From Neopusillimonas maritima (lineage in GTDB: Bacteria > Pseudomonadota > Gammaproteobacteria > Burkholderiales > Burkholderiaceae_B): 64,000 nucleotides of DNA. Positions 29,284 through 40,489 of the stretch are shown in pieces (positions within the stretch are counted from its first letter, which is position 1; each line of letters opens with the position of its first letter). The translations under genes and the position numbers were made by a program. The DNA lies in NCBI RefSeq assembly GCF_003576595.1, contig NZ_NQOU01000001.1:61722-125721 (forward strand), read 5' to 3'. The notes under the pieces were generated by a model. That model was given only the letters and a program-made list of their open reading frames with translations. It was not told where the DNA came from and made no database searches.

Positions 29284-30681
29284 TTAGTTCTTGGCCCGCT
29301 CCAGCACAGCAGCGAAAAAGCCGTCTGTTCCGTGGGTGTCAGGCCTTAAAACCATATAGGGAGTATCAAACGTTAGGTTTTTACAACGGTCTGTAAGAAT
29401 ATCCCCCGCATTCAACAAGGAAAAATCGGGGTTTTCCGACAGAAAAGCCTCCACCTGCTGCTGATTCTCTTCAGGCAACACACTGCACGTCGCATAAACC
29501 AGCCGCCCGCCCGGCGCCACGCAGGCAGACGCCTGTTTAAGAATACGACTCTGCAAGGCACAAAGCTCTTGCACTGATTCGGGGCTTTGGCGCCATTTCA
29601 AATCGGGATTGCGCCGCAACGTTCCCAACCCGCTGCACGGCGCGTCGACCAAAACCCGATGCGCCTTCCCACGCAAGCGCCGCACGCGCTGATCGTTATC
29701 GTCTGCAATAACCACCGGCACAATATTCGATAAACCGCTACGGGCAAACCGCGGCTTGGCACGCGCCAGCCGCGCAGCTGAAACGTCGAACGCATACAGG
29801 CGTCCGGTAGAACGCATCAGTGCCCCCAAGAGCAACGTTTTGCCCCCTGCGCCGGCGCAATAATCAATGACCATTTCACCGCGCTTGGGCGCCAACAAGG
29901 CAGCCAGTAACTGGCTGCCTTCATCCTGCACTTCAATTTCACCCTTCTCAAACAGAGACCACCGGTTCACGGGCGGACGGCTGTGAATTCGAATACCCCA
30001 CGGTGAATAAGGCGTGGGTTGCGGGTCGAGTGTGGCAGCCGGCCCTGCCTCAAGCAAGCGCAGTACCGTGTCGCGATCGATTTTAAAAGGATTCACCCGC
30101 AAATCCAGCGGCGCATTGCTATTCAGCGCAACAATAAGGGACTCACCATCAGGCAGCGCCTGCATCCGCTGAACGAGCCAGTCGGGCAAACTTTCCCGCA
30201 CGGCCAGCGGTAAGGTCCCCAAATCAACCTGCGTGACGTGCTCCAGCCATACTTGCTCATGTTCCGACAAGGCCTGCAACAGAACCTCGGGCCGCATGAC
30301 ACCCGATAACCCCATAATGGCCAGCCGACGCGACAATGGCCCTTGCCCGCTTTCCGCAAGGTGGCGGTATAAACGCAAATGACGCAGCGTTTTGAAAAAC
30401 GCGTCAGCCAACTCGCTACGATCGCGCGAACCCATTTTTGGATTCATACGCATCCAACGCGACAGCACCGCATCAGCCGGATGAATCCACTTCACCGCCT
30501 GGTCGAGCACGGCCCTGAGCTGTTCAATACGGATTGCGGCCGGCGACACCGCACCGGCGTCATTTTTGCCGCCCCGGTTGTTGCGTGCGGCCGACTTGCC
30601 TTTATCCGATGTTCTGTGACGTGTTGGTGCGGTATTACCTGCACCCTGCGTTCGACCTTCAGACCTGCGTGGATGATTCAT
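29284..30681 (-). CDS. RsmB/NOP-family RNA cytosine-C5 methyltransferase
   Basis: 465-residue class I SAM-dependent methyltransferase. The SAM motif is VIDYCAGAGGKTLLLGAL, motif IV VDAPCSGLGTLRRNPD has one catalytic cysteine, and YATCSVLPEEN has the second, the pair used by m5C RNA methyltransferases. The N-terminal 60 residues are basic and low-complexity. It may correspond to 16S rRNA methyltransferase RsmB, but the NusB-like N-terminal domain is not evident, so no symbol is given. Its first codons overlap the 3' end of purN by 23 nt. Confidence 0.85.
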   Translation of the reverse strand: MNHPRRSEGRTQGAGNTAPTRHRTSDKGKSAARNNRGGKNDAGAVSPAAIRIEQLRAVLDQAVKWIHPADAVLSRWMRMNPKMGSRDRSELADAFFKTLRHLRLYRHLAESGQGPLSRRLAIMGLSGVMRPEVLLQALSEHEQVWLEHVTQVDLGTLPLAVRESLPDWLVQRMQALPDGESLIVALNSNAPLDLRVNPFKIDRDTVLRLLEAGPAATLDPQPTPYSPWGIRIHSRPPVNRWSLFEKGEIEVQDEGSQLLAALLAPKRGEMVIDYCAGAGGKTLLLGALMRSTGRLYAFDVSAARLARAKPRFARSGLSNIVPVVIADDNDQRVRRLRGKAHRVLVDAPCSGLGTLRRNPDLKWRQSPESVQELCALQSRILKQASACVAPGGRLVYATCSVLPEENQQQVEAFLSENPDFSLLNAGDILTDRCKNLTFDTPYMVLRPDTHGTDGFFAAVLERAKN

Positions 30682-31402
30682 TTCCTGCCCTAAGTATTTT
30701 CAATTGCGCCGGAGACTCCGACGACGACAATGCAACATAGGCGCGCGGCGCAACGCCCGCAACATCGACCCGCCCGCCTTTATTCAACGAAACGCGCCCC
30801 TGTACCAGCCAGGTCACCACGTCGGGATACAGACGGTGCTCGGCCAGACGCACCCGGTCGGCCAAACGCCGGGGCGTGTCGTCGGGATGCACAAAGACGG
30901 CAACCTGGGCCACGATGGGCCCGCTATCGAGATCGGGCGTCACAAAGTGTACCGTGCACCCATGCCACTGAACGCCGGCTGCCAAAGCCTGCTCATGCGT
31001 TCGCAACCCCGGAAAGGCCGGCAGCAACGAAGGATGGATGTTCAGCATGCGGCCGGCATATTGCTCAACGAAACCGGGTGCCAGCACACGCATGAACCCG
31101 GCCAGCAAAATGTAATCGGGCCGCTCCCGGGCAACCACATCCGCCAGAGCGGTATCCCATTGGCGCCGTGTTGAAAATGCGGCTGGCGCCACCACATGCG
31201 TAGTGAGACCTTGTTCAAGGGCCCAAGCCACACCGGGGGCGTCGGGGTCGCTGGACACGACCGCCACTACCTCGGCGTTCAGGTTTTGTTGCCGAATTCG
31301 GTGCACAATTGCCCGCATATTTGTGCCCTGCCCGGAAATCATGATGAGCAGACGACATGAACGGCCGTCTTGCGGTGCATCGGTAGTTTGAATGGATGAC
31401 AA
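30659..31402 (-). CDS. purN: Phosphoribosylglycinamide formyltransferase
   Basis: Third step of purine synthesis: transfers formyl from 10-formyltetrahydrofolate to GAR. Recognised from LIMISGQGTNMRAIV, LAGFMRVL, the catalytic stretch MLNIHPSLLPAFPGLRTHEQAL (Asn, His) and HFVTPDLDSGPI (Asp). No ATG fits before the first beta-strand: the TTG at 31400-31402 has AGGGA 7 nt upstream and is preferred, with another TTG six codons earlier. Length would be about 247 residues. It is divergent from ribF with fewer than 50 bp between. Confidence 0.92.
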   Translation of the reverse strand: MSSIQTTDAPQDGRSCRLLIMISGQGTNMRAIVHRIRQQNLNAEVVAVVSSDPDAPGVAWALEQGLTTHVVAPAAFSTRRQWDTALADVVARERPDYILLAGFMRVLAPGFVEQYAGRMLNIHPSLLPAFPGLRTHEQALAAGVQWHGCTVHFVTPDLDSGPIVAQVAVFVHPDDTPRRLADRVRLAEHRLYPDVVTWLVQGRVSLNKGGRVDVAGVAPRAYVALSSSESPAQLKILRAGNESSTQV

Positions 31403-31448
31403 AATGATTTCCCTGAGCAACCCAACATAAAATTGTAAACTGTTGTTC

Positions 31449-32414
31449 GTGAAAAATACCCTTAAAATTTATCGGTCTCTGCCCCGCCACGATAATCATT
31501 GTCCAAGTGCCGTCACAATCGGCAATTTCGACGGTGTGCATCGGGGCCACCAAACCATTCTTGCGCGGGTGGCGCATATCGCCGCGCAACGCCAGTTGGC
31601 CTCAACGGTCATGACCTTCCATCCGCATCCGCGCGTGTATTTTGCCCGCAAAGGCAATCGGCCGGAACTCATGCCTACCCAAATCAGTAGCTTGCGCGAT
31701 AAGGTTTGGGGCATTAATCGCCTGAATATTCAACAACTGGCATTATTGCGGTTTAACGAAGCGTTAGCCAACCTGACGGCCGACGAATTCGTTGAGCAAA
31801 TGTTAATTCAGGGTTTGAACACGCGCTGGCTCCTGGTGGGCGAAGATTTCCGCTATGGTCATAAACGGTTTGGCGATATCGAACACCTGCGCCGCGCCGG
31901 CCGACGTAACGGCTTCGAAGTGGAAATCATCACCGATGTCGTCGATGAACACGGCCACCGTATTTCCAGCTCGGAGGTCCGCACCGCCCTGGCCGTGGGC
32001 AACCTCGACCGTGCCGCGCATTTGCTGGGGCATCCTTATCGCATCAGCGGGCACGTGGTGCATGGCAAAAAGCTGGGACGCACACTGGGCTACCCCACGC
32101 TGAATATCCGCGTACCCGAGCTATGCGCTGCCCGCTCGGGCATTTACGTCGTGCAAGCCTACGGTCTGGCAGAGCAACCATTAAATGGTGTGGCCAGCCT
32201 GGGCGTGCGCCCCACCGTTGATGAAGCGGGGCGAATCATGCTGGAAGTGCACTTGTTCGACTGCAATATCAACGCTTACGGTAAACTCACACGTATAGAA
32301 TTCCTGAAGTTTCTTCGCGACGAAGAGAAATTTCCCGACTTACCGACAATGACCGCCGCCATCGACAACGATGCGCAGCGCGCTCGCGATTACTTTTCGC
32401 TCCATGGACTATAG
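31449..32414 (+). CDS. ribF: Bifunctional riboflavin kinase / FAD synthetase
   Basis: Makes FMN from riboflavin and FAD from FMN. The N-terminal adenylyltransferase domain has [13 protein letters not shown] and a later ISSSEVR motif; the C-terminal kinase domain has GYPTLNIRV and the [11 protein letters not shown] loop. The start is unclear: no ATG, GTG at 31449 and TTG at 31443 are in frame and neither has a good ribosome-binding site; homologues start close to KIYRSLP, six residues later. The 3' end overlaps ileS by 11 nt. ribF-ileS-lspA is a common order in proteobacteria. Confidence 0.94.
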   Translation: MKNTLKIYRSLPRHDNHCPSAVTIGNFDGVHRGHQTILARVAHIAAQRQLASTVMTFHPHPRVYFARKGNRPELMPTQISSLRDKVWGINRLNIQQLALLRFNEALANLTADEFVEQMLIQGLNTRWLLVGEDFRYGHKRFGDIEHLRRAGRRNGFEVEIITDVVDEHGHRISSSEVRTALAVGNLDRAAHLLGHPYRISGHVVHGKKLGRTLGYPTLNIRVPELCAARSGIYVVQAYGLAEQPLNGVASLGVRPTVDEAGRIMLEVHLFDCNINAYGKLTRIEFLKFLRDEEKFPDLPTMTAAIDNDAQRARDYFSLHGL

Positions 32415-35238
32415 AAAAACGCTTAACCTGCCTGAAACTCCTTTCCCAATGCGCGGCGACCTAGCCAAGCGAGAGCCCAAATGGGTTGCCGAATGGGAGG
32501 AAAACAGAATTTACGCCGCCATCAGGCAAGCCAGTAAAGGCCGCCCCAAGTTCGTACTGCACGACGGCCCCCCCTACGCCAACGGCGATATTCATATCGG
32601 CCATGCCGTCAACAAGGTGTTGAAAGACATCATCGTGAAAAGTCGTAATATGGACGGCTACGACGCGCACTACGTGCCCGGCTGGGATTGCCATGGCATG
32701 CCCATTGAAATTCAGATTGAAAAGAAATACGGCAAACATTTACCGGTAGAGGAAGTGCAAGCGAAAGCGCGCGCCTATGCGCACGAACAAATCGAACGTC
32801 AGCGTGTCGACTTCAAACGCCTGGGCGTGTTGGCCGACTGGTCGAACCCCTACCTCACCATGAACTACCAGAACGAGGCGAACGAGCTACGCGCGCTGGG
32901 TCGCATCATGGAAAAAGGGTTCGTATTTCGCGGCCTGAAACCGGTTAACTGGTGTTTCGACTGCGGGTCGGCGCTGGCTGAAGCCGAAGTTGAATACGCC
33001 GATCGCACCGACCCAGCCGTTTACGTAGCCTTCCCGTTCAATGATCCTGAAGCCGTTGCCAAAGCGTTTGATCTGAAGGAAGCAAAAACAGGCGCGATTG
33101 TGATCTGGACGACCACCCCCTGGACACTACCTTCCAACCAGGCATTAAATGTGCATCCGGAACTGGATTACGCGCTGGTTGAACTGAACAGCCCGCGCGC
33201 CGGCGGCAGTTGCCTGTTGATCGCCGCCGAACGAGTGGAAAGTTGTTTGCAGGAATGGGGGCTGGAAGGCACGGTTATTGCACAATGCAAAGGCAGTGTC
33301 CTGGCCGGCCTGGCATTCCGCCATCCCCTCTACAGCGCTCACGAAGGTTATCAGCGTATTGCCCCTGTTTATCTGGCCGACTACGTTTCCTTGGAAACCG
33401 GTACCGGCGTGGTGCATGCCGCCCCGGCATATGGGGTCGACGATTTCTTGTCATGCCGCTCGCATGGTTTGCACGACGACGACATCATTAACCCGGTCAT
33501 GGGCGATGGTCATTACGTCAACTCGCTTCCCCTGTTTGGTGGCCAACTTATCTGGAAAGCCAACCCGGAAATCGTGAAAGCGATCGATTCAGCGGGCAAC
33601 CTGCTTAAACAGGAACCACTCAAGCACAGCTACATGCACTGCTGGCGCCATAAAACACCGGTTATTTACCGTGCCACCAGCCAATGGTTTGCGGGCATGG
33701 ATCGCGAACCCTCAAACGGGCCCACACTGCGCGAAATGGCGCTGAACGGCGTGGAAAGCACACAGTTCTTCCCCTCCTGGGGCCGTGCACGCCTTCATGC
33801 CATGATTGCCAACCGTCCCGACTGGACCTTATCGCGCCAGCGTCAGTGGGGTGTACCGATGGCATTTTTCGTTCACAAGGAAACCGGCGAACTTCACCCC
33901 CGCACACCCGAATTGCTTGAACAAGTGGCACAGCGCGTGGAAAAAGAAGGCATCGAAGCCTGGCAAAGCCTGGATCCCGCTGAGTTACTGGGTGACGAAG
34001 CTCCACTATACGAAAAGAATCGCGACACACTCGACGTCTGGTTCGACTCGGGTACCACGCATGCCACCGTGCTGGGCGGACGTGACCACGACATGAACGG
34101 GTCGCACGCAGATGAACTCACCTGGCCGGCCGACCTGTACCTGGAAGGCTCTGACCAACATCGCGGCTGGTTCCACTCTTCATTGCTTACCAGTTGCATG
34201 CTCTATGGGCGCGCACCCTATAAAGCCTTACTGACCCACGGTTTTGTGGTCGACGGCAAAGGGCGCAAAATGAGCAAATCAGTCGGCAATGTGGTGGCCC
34301 CACAAAAAGTATCCGATGCTTTAGGCGCGGAAATTCTGCGTCTGTGGACAGCATCCACCGACTATTCCGGTGAGTTGTCGATTTCCGATGAAATTCTGAA
34401 ACGGGTTGTTGAAGGCTACCGCCGGATTCGCAACACCTTGAAGTTTCTTTTGGGCAACATCAACGACTTCGACCTGGAACGCGATGGCCTGGCCGTTAAC
34501 GACTTGTTCGAAATCGACCGCTATGCCCTGGTGATGACCCAGGCCATGCAAGACGAAGTGCTGGAATGCTACCGACGCTACGAATTCCACACGGCCGTAT
34601 CGCGCTTGCAGATTTTCTGCTCGGAAGACCTGGGCGCTTTTTACCTCGACATTCTTAAAGATCGCCTTTACACAACCGGTGCCCAAAGCCAGGCGCGCCG
34701 CTCGGCGCAAACAGCGCTTTATCACATTACTCATTCGCTGCTACGCCTCATGGCGCCTATTTTGTCGTTCACAGCCGAAGAAGCGTGGAAAGACTTACAC
34801 AACGGCGATGTGCTCACTATTTTTACCGAACGCTATCATGACCTGCCGGCACAAGATAATGCCAATGAACTGGCGGAAAAATGGGCACGTTTGCGTGAAA
34901 TTCGCGCCGAAGCCATGCGCCGCATTGAAGACGTTCGGGCCACCGGTCAAATCGGTTCCTCACTGGCTGCAGAGCTCGATATCTATGCGCACGGCAGCGA
35001 CCTTGTCTTTTTACGCTCGCTGAATGACGATTTGCGCTTTATTATGATTGTTTCCCGCGCCAACGTACACGAGCGCGAAGGCGACATGGCGATTGAGGTG
35101 AGTGCAACCCAACAGGAAAAGTGCGAACGTTGCTGGCATCATCGCGCCGACGTCGGGCAGAACACGGACCATCCCACCTTATGTGGCCGATGCACGTCCA
35201 ACCTGTTTGAAACAGGCGAATCACGTCATTATGCCTAA
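32404..35238 (+). CDS. ileS: Isoleucyl-tRNA synthetase
   Basis: Class I aminoacyl-tRNA synthetase of 944 residues. The HIGH motif appears as HIGH in [20 protein letters not shown] as [10 protein letters not shown], and a large editing domain lies between. A C-terminal zinc finger is visible as [12 protein letters not shown] with CGRCTSN. The ATG at 32404 lies inside the end of ribF; an earlier in-frame start would sit deep in ribF and is not needed. Its end overlaps lspA by 8 nt. Confidence 0.97.
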   Translation: MDYRKTLNLPETPFPMRGDLAKREPKWVAEWEENRIYAAIRQASKGRPKFVLHDGPPYANGDIHIGHAVNKVLKDIIVKSRNMDGYDAHYVPGWDCHGMPIEIQIEKKYGKHLPVEEVQAKARAYAHEQIERQRVDFKRLGVLADWSNPYLTMNYQNEANELRALGRIMEKGFVFRGLKPVNWCFDCGSALAEAEVEYADRTDPAVYVAFPFNDPEAVAKAFDLKEAKTGAIVIWTTTPWTLPSNQALNVHPELDYALVELNSPRAGGSCLLIAAERVESCLQEWGLEGTVIAQCKGSVLAGLAFRHPLYSAHEGYQRIAPVYLADYVSLETGTGVVHAAPAYGVDDFLSCRSHGLHDDDIINPVMGDGHYVNSLPLFGGQLIWKANPEIVKAIDSAGNLLKQEPLKHSYMHCWRHKTPVIYRATSQWFAGMDREPSNGPTLREMALNGVESTQFFPSWGRARLHAMIANRPDWTLSRQRQWGVPMAFFVHKETGELHPRTPELLEQVAQRVEKEGIEAWQSLDPAELLGDEAPLYEKNRDTLDVWFDSGTTHATVLGGRDHDMNGSHADELTWPADLYLEGSDQHRGWFHSSLLTSCMLYGRAPYKALLTHGFVVDGKGRKMSKSVGNVVAPQKVSDALGAEILRLWTASTDYSGELSISDEILKRVVEGYRRIRNTLKFLLGNINDFDLERDGLAVNDLFEIDRYALVMTQAMQDEVLECYRRYEFHTAVSRLQIFCSEDLGAFYLDILKDRLYTTGAQSQARRSAQTALYHITHSLLRLMAPILSFTAEEAWKDLHNGDVLTIFTERYHDLPAQDNANELAEKWARLREIRAEAMRRIEDVRATGQIGSSLAAELDIYAHGSDLVFLRSLNDDLRFIMIVSRANVHEREGDMAIEVSATQQEKCERCWHHRADVGQNTDHPTLCGRCTSNLFETGESRHYA

Positions 35239-35731
35239 GCAGCCACGCGCCTTTGTTGCCTGGCTGCTTGGGGCGGCCGTCATTGTCGGCCTCGACCAGT
35301 GGACCAAGGTGTACTTCGACTCGACCTTCACGTATGGCCAGCGTCTGCCGGTTTTGTCATTCTTCGATTTCACCTTGTTATACAACCCAGGCGCCGCATT
35401 TAGCTTTCTATCGGATGGCCAGGGATGGCAACGCTGGTTGTTTACCGTTATTGCAGTAGGCGCGATTGTGCTCATTTTGCATTTGCTCTGGCGTAGCCGC
35501 AACCAATACCTGTTTTGCGCGGCGCTTATGGCAATTCTGGGCGGCGCAATCGGTAACCTGATCGATCGTGTCCAACATGGTCACGTCGTCGATTTCTTGC
35601 TATTTTATTGGCAGCAATGGCATTTTCCGGCATTCAACATCGCCGATGTTTCGATTACCGTGGGTGCAGTATTGCTGATTCTTGATGAAATACGCCGCAT
35701 TCGGCGGCAGGCGAAGAAAGACCATGGGTGA
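35231..35731 (+). CDS. lspA: Lipoprotein signal peptidase (signal peptidase II)
   Basis: Inner-membrane aspartyl protease of 166 residues with four membrane helices that cleaves prolipoprotein signal peptides. Catalytic aspartates fall in [11 protein letters not shown] and [11 protein letters not shown], the two conserved LspA boxes; LDQWTK and YNPGAAFSF are also typical. It starts within the end of ileS and overlaps coaBC by 8 nt. Confidence 0.96.
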   Translation: MPKQPRAFVAWLLGAAVIVGLDQWTKVYFDSTFTYGQRLPVLSFFDFTLLYNPGAAFSFLSDGQGWQRWLFTVIAVGAIVLILHLLWRSRNQYLFCAALMAILGGAIGNLIDRVQHGHVVDFLLFYWQQWHFPAFNIADVSITVGAVLLILDEIRRIRRQAKKDHG

Positions 35732-36932
35732 TCTTGATCACAAACAGATTGTGCTGGGCCTGAGCGGCGGTATCGCTTGCTATAAAAGCGCCGAGCTACT
35801 GCGCAGAATGCAAGATGAAGGCGCAGCCATTAACGTTGTCATGACACAATCGGCCACTCGGTTCATTACGCCGGTTACCTTCCAGGCATTGTCAGGTAAC
35901 CCCGTTTACACCGACGCCTGGGATAATCGGGTGCCGAACAACATGGCACACATTAACTTAAGCCGCCAGGCCGATGCCATTGTCATTGCCCCGGCCAGCG
36001 CCAACCTGCTGGCGCGCTTAGCCACTGGTATGGCCGACGACTTGCTCACCACTCTGTGCCTGGCGCGTGGGCAATGCCCTTTGCTGGTGGCCCCGGCCAT
36101 GAATCGTGAAATGTGGGAGCACCCCGCCACGCAGCGAAATATACGGCAACTGCGTAGCGACGGCGTGCTTGTTCTTGGGCCGGGAACCGGTGATCAGGCT
36201 TGCGGGGAAACGGGTGACGGCAGAATGCTGGAGCCGCATGAACTGCTTGCTGAAGTCATTGCTTTTTTTCAACCCAAACTACTGTCCGGAAAGCGCGTGC
36301 TTGTTACGGCGGGTCCCACGGCTGAACGCGTAGACCCCGTACGCGTGATCAGCAACCGCTCATCAGGGAAAACCGGTTACGCCATTGCCCGCGCTGCCCG
36401 CGAGGCCGGCGCTGACATTACGCTGATTTCTGGGCCAACAGCATTGCCGTGCCCTTACGGGGTTAAACGCATTAACGTGGAAAGTGCACGGGAAATGCAT
36501 GCGCACGTATTAGGACAAGCGCACAACGCAGACATCTTTATTTCGGTTGCGGCAGTCGCCGATTGGCACATAAGTAACGCAAGTGAACAGAAACTGAAGA
36601 AAACCGATAAAAATGGCCCACAGCCGCCGCACATTGCATTTGCGCCCAACCCCGACATTCTTGCTGAAGTGGCTGCGCTTAAGGACGGCCCCTGGTGTGT
36701 GGGCTTCGCCGCAGAAACCGAAAACCTCCATGAATATGCGCAAGCCAAACGCCAACGCAAAAACATTCCGCTACTGGTGGGCAACCTGGCACAAGAAGCC
36801 ATGGATGCCGACACCACCACTTTTGTCCTGTTCGATCAGAACGGTCATCAAGACCTTCCCCTTCTGCCCAAGCAGCAAGCCGCACGCGAGCTGATTCATG
36901 CCATCGCCAACCGCCTTTCCGATCGCGCCTGA
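35724..36932 (+). CDS. coaBC: Bifunctional phosphopantothenoylcysteine decarboxylase / phosphopantothenate-cysteine ligase
   Basis: Two steps of coenzyme A synthesis in 402 residues. The N-terminal flavin-dependent CoaC domain (about 1-190) has GLSGGIACYKSAELL, catalytic His in MAHINLSR, PASANLLA, PAMNREMW and an active-site Cys in DQACGETGDGRM. The CoaB ligase domain follows with VTAGPTAERVDPVRVISNRSSGK. The ATG at 35724 overlaps the lspA 3' end, with a purine-rich AAGAAAG upstream. Confidence 0.96.
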   Translation: MGDLDHKQIVLGLSGGIACYKSAELLRRMQDEGAAINVVMTQSATRFITPVTFQALSGNPVYTDAWDNRVPNNMAHINLSRQADAIVIAPASANLLARLATGMADDLLTTLCLARGQCPLLVAPAMNREMWEHPATQRNIRQLRSDGVLVLGPGTGDQACGETGDGRMLEPHELLAEVIAFFQPKLLSGKRVLVTAGPTAERVDPVRVISNRSSGKTGYAIARAAREAGADITLISGPTALPCPYGVKRINVESAREMHAHVLGQAHNADIFISVAAVADWHISNASEQKLKKTDKNGPQPPHIAFAPNPDILAEVAALKDGPWCVGFAAETENLHEYAQAKRQRKNIPLLVGNLAQEAMDADTTTFVLFDQNGHQDLPLLPKQQAARELIHAIANRLSDRA

Positions 36933-36965
36933 AACGCCCGCCGTCGACTTTATTCTGAGTAATCA

Positions 36966-37598
36966 ATGGAACAACTGGTAAACGACCTGACGCAATTTAT
37001 TCACGCCAACCAGGAATGGGCGGGGCTTATTCTTGGGCTGATGACAATGGGCGAATCGTTGCTTATTGTCGGCATTGCGATTCCCGCTACCGCCATTATG
37101 TTGGTCGTTGGGGGTTTAATCGGCAGCGGCACCGTAGAACCTCTACCCGTCATTGGCTGGGGCATTCTGGGCGCCATTATCGGCGACGGCATCTCGTACT
37201 ATATTGGCCGTTGGCTGGGGCCACAGATTATCCACCGTTGGCCGCTCAATCGCCAAAAGCGCGCTGTGGCACGAGCCCGTTTGTTTTTTTACAAATATGG
37301 CATGTTGTCGATATTCGGCGGACGTTTCCTGGGGCCGTTGCGAGCTGTAATACCAACTGTTGCCGGCATCATGAAAATGCGCCATTGGCGTTTTCAGGTA
37401 GCCAATATTGCGTCGGCATTTGTATGGGTTCCGGTTATGCTTGTGCCCGGTTACCTTACCGCGCGCAGTATTGGCTCACTCGGCTCGAACGGGGGCAACG
37501 CCAGTATTATCATCAGCTCCGTTCTATCGGTTGTCATTGCGGTTTGGATTACCCTGGTCGTCATTCGCAAACGCCGTGCTCGCCCAACCGATCAATAA
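36966..37598 (+). CDS. DedA-family membrane protein
   Basis: 210-residue integral membrane protein with about five hydrophobic segments. The family signature region [13 protein letters not shown] and the [18 protein letters not shown] stretch (with the two conserved Arg residues) are present. Some DedA proteins are lipid scramblases or flippases that recycle undecaprenyl phosphate or phospholipids; the role of this one is not fixed. It lies 33 bp after coaBC, before dut. Confidence 0.9.
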   Translation: MEQLVNDLTQFIHANQEWAGLILGLMTMGESLLIVGIAIPATAIMLVVGGLIGSGTVEPLPVIGWGILGAIIGDGISYYIGRWLGPQIIHRWPLNRQKRAVARARLFFYKYGMLSIFGGRFLGPLRAVIPTVAGIMKMRHWRFQVANIASAFVWVPVMLVPGYLTARSIGSLGSNGGNASIIISSVLSVVIAVWITLVVIRKRRARPTDQ

Positions 37599-37617
37599 AC
37601 AATCAACAGCAAATACC

Positions 37618-38076
37618 GTGAACCAACGTAAAACCATCGACGTCAAAATTCTTGATTCGCGCATGCGCGAGGCACTTCCCCATTACGCAACCGCGGGTTC
37701 GGCCGGTCTCGATTTGCGGGCTTGCCTGGACCAAACGTTAGTTCTGGAGCCGGGTCAAACCGAACTTGTGCCTACCGGTCTGGCAATCCACATTGCCGAT
37801 CCCAATTACGCGGCCATGATTCTGCCGCGTTCAGGCCTTGGGCACAAGCACGGTATTGTGCTGGGCAACCTGGTCGGTTTAATCGACTCCGACTACCAGG
37901 GCCCCCTGATGGTGTCAGCCTGGAACCGAGGTACACAGCCCTTCAAACTGGAACCCATGGAACGACTGGCGCAATTGATCATCGTGCCGGTTGTGCAGGC
38001 CAACTTCAACCTTGTAGACGCATTTGAAGACAGCGACCGCGGACAAGGTGGATTCGGCAGCACCGGCCGAAGCTAA
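37618..38076 (+). CDS. dut: Deoxyuridine 5'-triphosphate nucleotidohydrolase (dUTPase)
   Basis: Hydrolyses dUTP to dUMP and pyrophosphate, limiting uracil in DNA and supplying dUMP. 152 residues. All five trimeric dUTPase motifs are visible: [31 protein letters not shown] with the catalytic Asp, ERLAQLI, and the C-terminal arm [10 protein letters not shown]. The GTG at 37618 gives the normal length; the longer open frame reads through dedA in another frame. The coaBC-dut association is common in proteobacteria. Confidence 0.95.
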   Translation: MNQRKTIDVKILDSRMREALPHYATAGSAGLDLRACLDQTLVLEPGQTELVPTGLAIHIADPNYAAMILPRSGLGHKHGIVLGNLVGLIDSDYQGPLMVSAWNRGTQPFKLEPMERLAQLIIVPVVQANFNLVDAFEDSDRGQGGFGSTGRS

Positions 38077-38129
38077 CCGCTAAGGCCGGCGGGCCACGCC
38101 CGATTTTGCCGGCCAAGTTAAGCCCTTAT

Positions 38130-38819
38130 TCAGGCCTTCGCCTGCGCGCACCCTTGAAACACCAAACCTGGTACGTTTAGCTGCGCAGGCGGCGCAATGT
38201 TTCCATTGGGCTGCGCTTGTGCCGCTGAGATTTGCTGCGCAATTAACCCCGCAAGTACTTGCAGACTTTCGCGATGAGTATCTATTAACGGTGCCAAACC
38301 TGTGCCTACTGTTTTGGACATCGTGGCCCGACACACTGATGTAGGAGCTTTTTCTGTCGTGCCCGTTTGCCCCTGCAAGCGCCACGTTACATCAATAACG
38401 GACGCGGCGTTATACACAGAATCAAACCGCTGTACATCAAGATTAACCAACCATACACGCAAGCCATCGGGCACGGCAGAGAGCGGTAGATCGGGCACCC
38501 CCAGGCGCTGGGTGAGCACACTGGACACCGCCAGACGAAGCTCATCGGGCAATGGCGATGCCCACAAACTCGCGTTCAACACGCTAACCTCGCCACTGCG
38601 CCCCTTAAGCACTATTTGTGAGCGGTCCAACTGAGCTGGAACCTGCACCGGCCGCACACTGACAACGTAATCGAACTCATCTTGAGTACGTGTTTGGTCA
38701 GCGCCGTCGGAAGCGGACGGTTGCAAGCTGTAGTACTGCTCAGCATCGGTTGCGCAGGCGGTCAGCCCGGCAAGCATCATGGCGGCCAGCAATACACGCC
38801 CGGTTTTCAACAACAGCAC
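38130..38819 (-). CDS. pqiC: PqiC-like ABC-type transport auxiliary lipoprotein
   Basis: 229-residue lipoprotein: the signal peptide ends at LTAC, so Cys22 would be lipidated. The rest follows the PqiC/YmbA-type domain pattern. In E. coli PqiC is an outer-membrane lipoprotein ring that joins PqiB needles for lipid transport across the periplasm. The GTG start is supported by AGGAGG 7 nt upstream and lies 11 nt after the pqiB stop. The symbol rests on context with pqiA and pqiB. Confidence 0.85.
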   Translation of the reverse strand: MLLLKTGRVLLAAMMLAGLTACATDAEQYYSLQPSASDGADQTRTQDEFDYVVSVRPVQVPAQLDRSQIVLKGRSGEVSVLNASLWASPLPDELRLAVSSVLTQRLGVPDLPLSAVPDGLRVWLVNLDVQRFDSVYNAASVIDVTWRLQGQTGTTEKAPTSVCRATMSKTVGTGLAPLIDTHRESLQVLAGLIAQQISAAQAQPNGNIAPPAQLNVPGLVFQGCAQAKA

Positions 38820-38830
38820 GATCTCCCCTC

Positions 38831-40489
38831 CTATTCCGGATAGCGGTCTGGTGGCGTTCCGGTAATTAACGCGTTCGGGTGGCTTTGCAAATAATCACCC
38901 AGATTACGCAAGGAACGAGCCGCTCCGTTCAGTTCGCGCAGGGTTCCTTGCAGATTTTCATTCATGGAGGAATCGTCGGACAGCATTGCGTCGATTCGCT
39001 CGAGTGCGTCTTTCGCTGCAGCCAGCGCTTCGGTTGTTTGCGGCGCAACTTCAGTATTCAGCGTGTTCAATGTGCGATTCAACGATTGCAAACTCTTTTG
39101 CAAATCATTGCCGATGCCTTCAAACGGAACCGCCTCTATTTTGCTGACAATCTTCATAATCTGCTCTTGCAAACGATCGAAACTGCCTGCAATGGTTGGA
39201 ATAACGAGCGGCGTGCGCATCGGGTCGAAGTCTACCGGCTCTGCGTCGCGAATGATATCCAGCGAAACGTATTGCTGCCCGGTCAGCAGGTTTGACGTTT
39301 TCAGCTGCGCGCGCAAACCATGGTGCACCATTGGCCCCAACAGTTGACGGCCGGGGTATTTATTTTCCGGATCAAGTGATTTCACCCGGTCATAGGCAGT
39401 GCCAAACCGGCGCGGATAAATATTCGTTTTTACAAGAATGTAAAAACGCCGTTTCTCGGTATCAAACTCAAGGTCGATATCGTAGACCTTGCCCAGCTCC
39501 ATTCCCCGAAAATCAACTGGTGCCCCAATTTCAAGCCCACGCACCGAGTTGTTGAAAATCATATCGACCCTGAACGGTGGCCCATCGGGTTCGGCCTTGG
39601 CTTCAAGTTCAGAATTGAATAAATCAAAAACCGTTTCCGGTTTCGCGGGTATCTCGTTGGCCGGATTCACATTCGCAAATGCAATTCCACCTGCAACAAT
39701 GGACGACAGCGTGCCTGTTTGCACCTCAACACCCGAAGCACCCAAGGAAACGCGTATGCCACTGGCATTCCAAAAACGCGAATCGGACGTGACATAACGA
39801 TCGTTCGGCTCGTCGACGAAAATCTGGATGTCGACCGAACTGCCGTCTTTGTTGAGTTCGTAATCAATGACCCGCCCGACCGGAATTTGCCGGTAATAAA
39901 CCTGCGAGCCAATTTCCAGCGAGCCCAGGTCGGCGGCGTGCAAGACATAACGCGTCCCAGAACGATCGTGGGTTACCGCCGGTGGTTTCTCCAGGCCGGT
40001 GAACGTATACTTTTCCGCCTGGTTCTGGTTATTGTCACTTTCAATATCAACGGCAATGTAGGGCCCCGACAAAAGCGTACCCAAGCCCGATACCCCACTC
40101 ATTTCCAGGCGCGGCTTTACCACCCAAAAACGTGTGCCGTCTCGGGCAATGTAATCGGCTGATTCATGATCAATTTGTGCTTTCACAATCACATTCGACC
40201 GATCGGCACCGACATCGATGTCGGTGACCACGCCGATCACGACATCTTTATAACGAACCTTGGTTTGATCGATCTCAAGCCCTTCGGCCGACTCAAACGT
40301 GATGGAAAGCGTTGGCCCCGTGTTGAGCCAATTACGCACAAGCAGCGACCCACCCACCAGCGCAGCCACAAACGGAACCAGCCAAATCCAGGAAATACGC
40401 CAGGCGCGACGTTCCTTCACGCTTGGTTTATGGGCCTTCAAAGTTGAGGGCGACTTTTGTTCTGTTTGCCTTACCGGTTCATCCGCCAT
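38831..40489 (-). CDS. pqiB: Paraquat-inducible protein PqiB, MCE (MlaD) domain protein
   Basis: 552-residue periplasmic protein with one N-terminal membrane anchor (about residues 31-50) and three MCE domains starting near GPTLSITFESAEGLE, GTRYVLHAADLG and FRVDMIFNNSVRGLE. The C-terminal 120 residues are helical with heptad-like spacing, as in the PqiB needle. PqiB hexamers form a tube thought to carry phospholipids. The ATG at 40489 overlaps pqiA by 11 nt and was chosen over an upstream in-frame start inside pqiA. Confidence 0.92.
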   Translation of the reverse strand: MADEPVRQTEQKSPSTLKAHKPSVKERRAWRISWIWLVPFVAALVGGSLLVRNWLNTGPTLSITFESAEGLEIDQTKVRYKDVVIGVVTDIDVGADRSNVIVKAQIDHESADYIARDGTRFWVVKPRLEMSGVSGLGTLLSGPYIAVDIESDNNQNQAEKYTFTGLEKPPAVTHDRSGTRYVLHAADLGSLEIGSQVYYRQIPVGRVIDYELNKDGSSVDIQIFVDEPNDRYVTSDSRFWNASGIRVSLGASGVEVQTGTLSSIVAGGIAFANVNPANEIPAKPETVFDLFNSELEAKAEPDGPPFRVDMIFNNSVRGLEIGAPVDFRGMELGKVYDIDLEFDTEKRRFYILVKTNIYPRRFGTAYDRVKSLDPENKYPGRQLLGPMVHHGLRAQLKTSNLLTGQQYVSLDIIRDAEPVDFDPMRTPLVIPTIAGSFDRLQEQIMKIVSKIEAVPFEGIGNDLQKSLQSLNRTLNTLNTEVAPQTTEALAAAKDALERIDAMLSDDSSMNENLQGTLRELNGAARSLRNLGDYLQSHPNALITGTPPDRYPE

